Assembly (NCBI RefSeq): GCF_000698125.1
Contig: NZ_BAXA01000013.1
Coordinates: 1 to 64,000 of the forward strand
DNA from: Geomicrobium sp. JCM 19038
Lineage (GTDB): Bacteria > Bacillota > Bacilli > Bacillales > Marinococcaceae
Direction of reading: 5' to 3'
Length of the DNA stretch: 64,000 nucleotides
The translations under genes were made by a program, and so were the position numbers. Shown here piece by piece: positions 59,147 to 64,000 of the stretch; within the stretch, counting starts at the first letter, position 1, and each line of letters begins with the position of its first letter. Under the pieces are notes generated by a model. The model did not search any database. It worked only from the letters and a program-made list of their open reading frames with translations, and was not told the origin of the DNA.

Positions 59147-59184
59147 AAAAAATCAGCAAGGGAATCACCCCTACGCTGATTTTT
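59147..59184. terminator. Terminator of gltS
   Basis: AAAAAATCAGC / GCTGATTTTT with an inner GGG/CCC pairing; overlaps the gltS 3' end. Confidence 0.75.
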
Positions 59185-60576
59185 GTTTTCCAAAATAGAA
59201 TACACCTAGTATCCAAAATAAAATCATTAAGACAGTTACACCAATGAACGACGGCATTAAACCGAACTGGATAATAAACGGCATCGCCGCTGCTGTTACG
59301 AGACCTCCACCGACCATCGGTTCAAAGAAGACCTGTTTATATCCAAACGCTTTCATTGCTGGTGTTTCTTGTTTCGGATCGACGATTTTCATAAGCATGA
59401 TTCCAGTTGCCGCAACCCCCATCGATTGTCCATAATCACCAATACCACGCTCAAACAATGACTTGGAATCATACGAGGAGCAAGATACAGGAACAAGACG
59501 ACGTTAATTACAATACCAGCAACCGCTAGAATAATGAACTCCCAAATGTTTGCCCCAATAACAGACAAGCTAAGTGTCGCTAATGCACTAAGAATTAAAA
59601 AGTCGAGTGCTGTGTTTTGAATGCGTAAAACCGTCTCGCGGTCAACCAACGACTTCTTATCAAAACGAGACATGAACACTTGCAAAATAATACCGCCGAT
59701 CATTGCAAATGGAAACAACGGAACGTGGGCAATTAACTCTATACCTGATGCTGCGTACCAAGTGACTTGCTCAACCCATAGAAGCCCTTCCAAAATCCAA
59801 TAACCGATAAAAATGGCGATCGCAACGAGACCTAAATGAAAAGCCAATGGCTCAATCGATACGCTTGAAGTCGTCTGCTTTCCAGAAGATTGACGGTTTT
59901 CAACGTCAATAATTCCTGATTGTTGTTCAAACGACAGCTCATCAGGGTGTGATAGCGTTGACAATTTCCCGCGACGAGCAGCAATGTTAAGCATGATGAT
60001 TCCGATGATTACACCAGTCAAAAGACCAATAGTCGCAAGACCTAAAGCTAAATCATACCCTTCTTCAAACCCTAAGGAAACGAAACTTTCTTGCAAACCA
60101 GCAGCCGTACCATGTCCTCCGACAAAACTAATTTCAATCAAAGCACCTGCTGCAGGACTCATACCAAAAACAGGTACAAGAATTGTCATTGCAAGCAAAA
60201 TACCCACTGCATATTGTGCCCACGTCATCACATAACCAAGTGAAATTTGTGGTCCACCGACTCTCCAAATTTCAGATAGTTTTGGAAGTACAAAGCCAAT
60301 GAATAACGTTGCAAACACGACATTAATTAATAAACCCGGAAGTTGAGACCAAACGTCCATCATTTCTTCCGTAAATAACCCATAAGAAGTTGAACCCTCT
60401 GAGGAGAAAAATCTTCCTAATACCTCTGGTCCTAAGAACAGAGCTAAAAAACCACCAATTAACGAACTTGGCAAGAAAAGTCTTTGCAGCAATGGCGATT
60501 TGACGCGAATCCACTTACCAAGCATTAAAACCATGCTAAGCACTACGAGCGCAAAGCCGATAACCTGTAATGACAT
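59171..60576 (-). CDS. gltS: Sodium/glutamate symporter (ESS family), frameshifted
   Basis: About 468 aa, ~11 transmembrane segments. Signatures are FLPSSLIGGFLALFLGP, SFVGGHGTAAGL (first pore loop) and, after the break, FERGIGDYGQSMGVAATG (second pore loop) and FFEPMVGGGLVTA. The frame changes near 59460 and one base rejoins it. ATG 60576 follows AAGGA. It imports glutamate with Na+. Confidence 0.87.
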
Positions 60577-60921
60577 AACATCCAATCCTTCACTAACCGA
60601 GTTTCATATGTAGCTACGTTTAACCAAATACTAAATAATATTTTTATATAATATTATATGGGACAACGCCCTATATTCTATGTGATAAATTATAGAAAAG
60701 CAATGCAAAAAATAATTTATCAACTTATAATAAAAGTTTTCAAACAAAGTTTTAGAATGACAATTTTCTGCAAAACAAGTTGTTATTTTGTTCCCTCTTT
60801 TTAGAATTTAAATGATCACCTACTATAGAATTTTTCCGCTTCAGACGATCGTACTATCCTTTTTAAGGTCTATAGTGGGATACTTAATTCACAAGGTTCT
60901 TTAGCTTTATATCGCATAGTT
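60577..60921. other. AT-rich intergenic region upstream of gltS
   Basis: About 345 bases without a gene. It must hold the gltS promoter on the minus strand. I see no riboswitch, no cre consensus and no tRNA. The stretch 60640-60790 is notably AT-rich. Confidence 0.5.
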
Positions 60922-60965
60922 CTCTGCTCTTGTTCCGCGCTCGCCCTCTCTTGCTACGCGCTCCT
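60922..60965. repeat. Second copy of the 21-bp repeat family
   Basis: Two 21-base units, CTCTGCTCTTGTTCCGCGC(TC) and GCCCTCTCTTGCTACGCGC(TC), related to the units at 1-122. As there, the repeat lies just beyond the terminator of a minus-strand gene. Confidence 0.65.
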
Positions 60966-60972
60966 TGACCTA

Positions 60973-61013
60973 AAAAAGCGAAACGGCTCTAGAGCCGTTT
61001 CGCTTTTTTAGTC
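60973..61013 (-). terminator. Terminator of the CitE-like lyase gene
   Basis: AAAAAGCGAAACGGCTCT / AGAGCCGTTTCGCTTTTT, perfect palindromic stem that includes the stop codon of the lyase gene and has A/T tracts on both sides. Confidence 0.9.
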
Positions 61014-61834
61014 TCATATTGATCTATCATTTTCATAGCTTGATCGTAGACAGGATAGTCGACCATTTTTCCATCGACTTGGATTGATGCTATCCCTTGT
61101 TGTTGAGCGTCTTCGAAGGCTTTCTTAATCGTTTTAGCTGTTGTGTATTCTTCACTCGTTACTGAATAAATACTATGAAGGTGTTCAATTTGATTCGGGT
61201 GAATTAATAGTTTCCCTCGAAAGCCGAGCGCTTTATGAACGGTGCTTTCTTTTCGGAAGCCATCTGAATCTTTGAAATCCGTATAAACAGAGTCGATCGG
61301 TGACTCTAGTCCTGCGGCTCTCGATGCAAGGACGACTTGTGATCTGGCATGAAGTAATGAAGTCCCATCTTCTGTTTTCTCAATGCTCAAATCTAGACAA
61401 TAGTCTTCCGCACCAAACGCTAATTGACGAATGCTTGGAGAGGCCTTTGCAATTTCCATCACATTCCACATACCTTCAGCACTTTCGATAATTGGTACGA
61501 TCTCGTTGCATCTCGATGTTTGCGCCTCAATCGTTTGAATGTCTTTTGCACTCGTTACTTTTGGAACCATTAACGAATAGCTGATAAGCTCTTCAACTGC
61601 TCGTAAATCGTCTTGCCAATACTCCGTTTCTAAATCGTTAATTCGAATAAACAGATGTTGTGGTGATTGTTGTTGCAACGCGTAAATGAGCATCGCTCTA
61701 GCATCAGCCTTACTCTCTTTTGCTACCGCATCTTCTAAGTCAAAAATCACTGCATCGGCGTCTGACTCAATGCCTTTTGTGATTAATTTCTCTGAACTCG
61801 CCGGAACGAACAACCAAGAAAGTGGTCGAATCAT
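60989..61834 (-). CDS. HpcH/HpaI (CitE-like) CoA-ester lyase, candidate citramalyl-CoA lyase
   Basis: 281 aa. TIM-barrel lyase with WLFVPASSEKLITKG, DAVIFDLEDAVA, FIRINDLET, VPIIESAEGMWNV and AFGAEDYCLDL, carrying the Glu and Asp that bind Mg. ATG overlaps the TGA of the MaoC gene, so they are coupled. Family members cleave malyl-, methylmalyl- or citramalyl-CoA. Context with MaoC and acyl-CoA dehydrogenase favours citramalyl-CoA, by analogy with Pseudomonas itaconate operons; not proven. Confidence 0.8.
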   Translation of the reverse strand: MIRPLSWLFVPASSEKLITKGIESDADAVIFDLEDAVAKESKADARAMLIYALQQQSPQHLFIRINDLETEYWQDDLRAVEELISYSLMVPKVTSAKDIQTIEAQTSRCNEIVPIIESAEGMWNVMEIAKASPSIRQLAFGAEDYCLDLSIEKTEDGTSLLHARSQVVLASRAAGLESPIDSVYTDFKDSDGFRKESTVHKALGFRGKLLIHPNQIEHLHSIYSVTSEEYTTAKTIKKAFEDAQQQGIASIQVDGKMVDYPVYDQAMKMIDQYETKKAKRL

Positions 61835-62363
61835 TGTTGTTTCAACACTTTATTCAAAAGTTCGTGCTTTTCTTTTGGCGCGTAATCTTTCTTGTAAACC
61901 ATCATTGTGCGAAGGAAATGAATGACAATTTTGCCGTCTTGATTATAGCATACGTCTTAATTCGAACGATACCTACGTTATCTCGAGACTTTGATTCTCG
62001 CTTCTCTAGTATTTCACTATAGGAATGAATCGTATCGCCTTCAAAAACCGGATTAGGAAGTTTCACCTCATCCCAACCTAAGTTTGCCATGACGTTTTGG
62101 GAAACGTCTGACACTGATTGACCTGTGACAAGCGCAATCGTAAATGCCGAATTGACTAACACTCGGTCGAAATCCGTTTGCTCTGCGTAAACTCTATCAA
62201 AGTGGATGGGATTTGTATTTTGTGTGAGTAATGTGAACCATTGATTATCTGTTTCTGTTACGGTTTTGCCTAGCGGGTGAGGGTAAACATCTCCGATTTC
62301 AAAATCCTCATAGAACCTTCCATTCCACCCTTGCTTGATTTCATTAACTGTCACATTCAACAC
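61831..62363 (-). CDS. MaoC-like hydratase, frameshifted, candidate itaconyl/mesaconyl-CoA hydratase
   Basis: About 177 aa. Hotdog-fold hydratase with FYEDFEIGDVYPHPLGKTVT, the NPIHFD active-site element (Asn, His, Asp) and VNSAFTIALVTG. The C-terminal tail (DGKIVIHFLRTMMVYKKD) lies in another frame; one base near 61948 joins it (KTYAYNQDGK) and moves the stop to 61831, where it overlaps the lyase start. First gene of the two-gene unit, divergent from the LysR gene. Confidence 0.8.
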
Positions 62364-62404
62364 CCTTCCTATTTATTATTCACAAACGTTGCAGTAGTAT
62401 AAAA

Positions 62405-62419
62405 ATAACGAATGTTTAT
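62405..62419. promoter_or_regulatory. Candidate LysR-box in the MaoC/LysR divergent promoter
   Basis: ATAACGAATGTTTAT contains the T-N11-A pattern with partial dyad symmetry. It lies 21 bases before the LysR start codon. Confidence 0.3.
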
Positions 62420-62439
62420 ACATCATTGGAGTGAACGCT

Positions 62440-63332
62440 ATGGATATGTCTCAACTAAAAAACTTCATTATTACCGCTGAACAAGGCAGCATGACAAAAG
62501 CTGCTGATCTGCTAATGCTCTCACAACCTGCATTGAGCCGTTCGATCACATCACTAGAGACAGAATTAGGTGTTCCATTGTTCGACCGTAGAAACCGAAA
62601 GATTGTTCTTAATCGTTTCGGCAAGACATTTCTTACTGAAGCAAAACAAATTCTTCAGCGCTGGGATCACACACGAACGTCAATCTCAAACATGGTCGAT
62701 CCTGAATCTGGGAGCGTATCGATTGCATTTGTCCACAGTTTGGGAATTGCGTACGTTCCTAAATTGCTAAAGACGGTAAAAGAACACGAACCGAAATTTT
62801 CTCTTTCCTTACAAGAAGTGAACGCCAATGCCATTATCAAAAGTTTATTAACGAATGATATCGATTTTGGCTTTGCCACACAGTTCCAAACATTCGCCGA
62901 GCTAGAATACCAACAACTGTTCAAAGACAATCTCGTACTCGTCGTTTCCATTAATCATACGTTTGCCAAAAGAGATCAAGCCGTTACTCTTGATGAATTA
63001 ACCAAGGAACCGCTCATTCAATACAGTCCCGGAACCGAGCTTAAGAAATTACTCGACGCAGCTTTCGCGGACAAAAACAAGTCGATGAACATCGCCTACG
63101 AAGGACTCGAGATTAACAGCATTATCGGAATGGTCAAAGCCAACTTAGGTGTAGCGTTTATGGCTGAGTCGATTGTCGATTCCTTATCAATGACCGGTCT
63201 TCAGAAAGTTGCTGTTGAGAACTTCAAAGTGGAACGCCCGATCTACTTCATCCACAAAAAACAAGGCTTTCTTTCCAATGCCGCGACTCACTTCAAGCAG
63301 ATGGTGTTGGACTTCCACCACCTACACTCCGT
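62440..63332 (+). CDS. LysR-family regulator of the adjacent CoA-lyase cluster
   Basis: About 297 aa. The HTH is GSMTKAADLLMLSQPALSRSI; the effector domain runs to FKQMVLDFHH. ATG 62440 follows GGAG. As given, the frame continues to 63483 over the convergent dehydrogenase gene; the extra residues look like antisense of that gene, so the true end is probably near 63332 after a frame slip around 63310. Divergent from the maoC-lyase unit, which is its likely target. Confidence 0.75.
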
Positions 63333-64000
63333 TAATACGAACGAGGCATTTTTAAGACATGTTGTCCGAGGTATGAAAGAATCATGTTGTTATTCACCGG
63401 GGCGACTTGATACATTCTCGTTTCACGGAACTTCCGCTCTACATCGTACTCATCAACAAAACCGTTGCCGCCGAATGTGTTAATACACGCATTTGCGGCT
63501 TCCCAACTCGATTCACTAGCCAAATACTTCGCCATGTTCGCTTCTTCCCCGCACTTCTCGTTTTGGTCAAACTTCGTTGCGGCTCTGTCTCGAATGGCTT
63601 CTGCTGCCTTAACATTGGCATATGCCTTTGCAATTGGAAATTGAATGCCTTGGTTAGAACCAATTTTCCGATTGAATACCTCACGTTCGTTTGCATAATT
63701 CGTCGCTTGATCAATAAAGAAATACCCATCGCCAATCGCTTCAGAAGCAAGCAAAATTCGTTCTGCATTCATCCCATCAAGTACGTACTTAAAACCTTTT
63801 CCTTCTTCTCCGATTAGCGCCTTTTTTGGAATGTGCATGTCTTTGTACCAGATTTTATTCGTCGCGTAATTGAACATCGTTCGTACCGGCTCAATCGCAA
63901 GGGAATCTGGTTGATTTGCTCGTATTTCCCTAAGATCGATAAGAAATAAGCTAATGCCATCTGTTTTCTTTTCTACTTGTTCAAGTGGAGTTGTTCGTGC
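63332..64000 (-). CDS. Acyl-CoA dehydrogenase, incomplete at the window edge
   Basis: The C-terminal ~223 residues are inside the window; the frame stays open to 64000. Typical parts are DGISLFLIDLR, MNAERILLASEAIGDG, EREVFNRKIGSNQGIQFPIA, given by REVFNRKIGSNQGIQFPIA, and the FAD-binding NTFGGNGFVDEYDVER. It oxidises a CoA thioester at C2-C3. Together with MaoC and the lyase it recalls the itaconate locus of Pseudomonas, which includes such a dehydrogenase. The N-terminus lies outside. Confidence 0.85.
   Translation of the reverse strand, partial: ARTTPLEQVEKKTDGISLFLIDLREIRANQPDSLAIEPVRTMFNYATNKIWYKDMHIPKKALIGEEGKGFKYVLDGMNAERILLASEAIGDGYFFIDQATNYANEREVFNRKIGSNQGIQFPIAKAYANVKAAEAIRDRAATKFDQNEKCGEEANMAKYLASESSWEAANACINTFGGNGFVDEYDVERKFRETRMYQVAPVNNNMILSYLGQHVLKMPRSY

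Noticed and set aside
63333-63483. C-terminal extension of the LysR protein
   Set aside because: It runs antisense through the well-conserved acyl-CoA dehydrogenase end and has no LysR similarity.

Overview
The window looks like a chromosomal segment of a Gram-positive, spore-forming Bacillales bacterium (Bacillaceae type). Evidence: strong AAAGGAG/AGGAGG ribosome binding sites, frequent GTG/TTG starts, a perfect CcpA cre site, a Bacillus-type TPP riboswitch, YkvI, YolD, DUF4256 and an adaA-ogt pair. BCCT, GltS and many amino-acid genes suggest an alkaliphilic or salt-tolerant member, but the genus cannot be fixed from sequence alone. I see no rRNA, tRNA, CRISPR, phage or insertion-sequence genes.

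Layout. 1-191: a 42-bp (2 x 21) tandem repeat beside a terminator. 0.2-5.4 kb (minus): GAF-STAS regulator, YkvI transporter, and an operon for D- to L-amino acid conversion (M20 desuccinylase, GNAT succinyltransferase, NSAR/OSBS racemase). 5.6-9.6 kb: SDR, zinc-ribbon membrane protein, GrpB, TopB. 9.7-18.7 kb: YfcC transporter, GntR regulator and two 4-hydroxyphenylacetate modules (hpaG1-hpaG2-hpaF and hpaE-hpaB-hpaD-hpaC) leading from 4-hydroxyphenylacetate to the HpaG products; hpaH and hpaI are not here. 18.8-25.5 kb: two-gene ABC transporter, GNAT, MutS2-like ATPase without Smr domain, BCCT transporter, zincin-like protein. 25.6-32.4 kb: ygeY-ygeX, DUF4256, adaA-ogt, RarD/GNAT, LysR. 32.5-41 kb: a beta-helix repeat protein without signal peptide, serine hydrolase, AI-2E permease, SDR, AraC, YolD, FetAB. 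41-45.3 kb: HTH fragment and a citS-citT-citM type citrate system. 45.4-53.6 kb: HD phosphohydrolase, ArsR-GNAT operon with a 30-bp palindromic operator, HAD enzymes, PopT, PfpI, TPR, truncated M29 peptidase. 53.6-58.5 kb: orphan oligopeptide-binding protein, small Cys protein and thiC under a TPP riboswitch. 58.6-64 kb: LysR relic, GltS, and a MaoC / CitE-like lyase / acyl-CoA dehydrogenase / LysR cluster resembling itaconate (C5-dicarboxylate) catabolism, running off the right edge.

A dominant technical feature: about 25 otherwise intact, well-conserved genes are each split by a one-base frame change, mostly single-base losses and often in short homopolymers. This pattern, hitting unrelated housekeeping and catabolic genes alike, is best explained by residual errors of a long-read assembly rather than gene decay. 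I therefore annotate them as whole genes and give the estimated shift position. Genes that look truly decayed (M29 peptidase, LysR relic near GltS, HTH fragment and its neighbour) are marked separately.

No completely novel multi-gene system is evident. The best candidates for new biology are the dispersed 21-bp repeat family, the signal-less beta-helix protein, the structured leader of the MutS2-like gene, and the predicted operators for the GntR and ArsR regulators.
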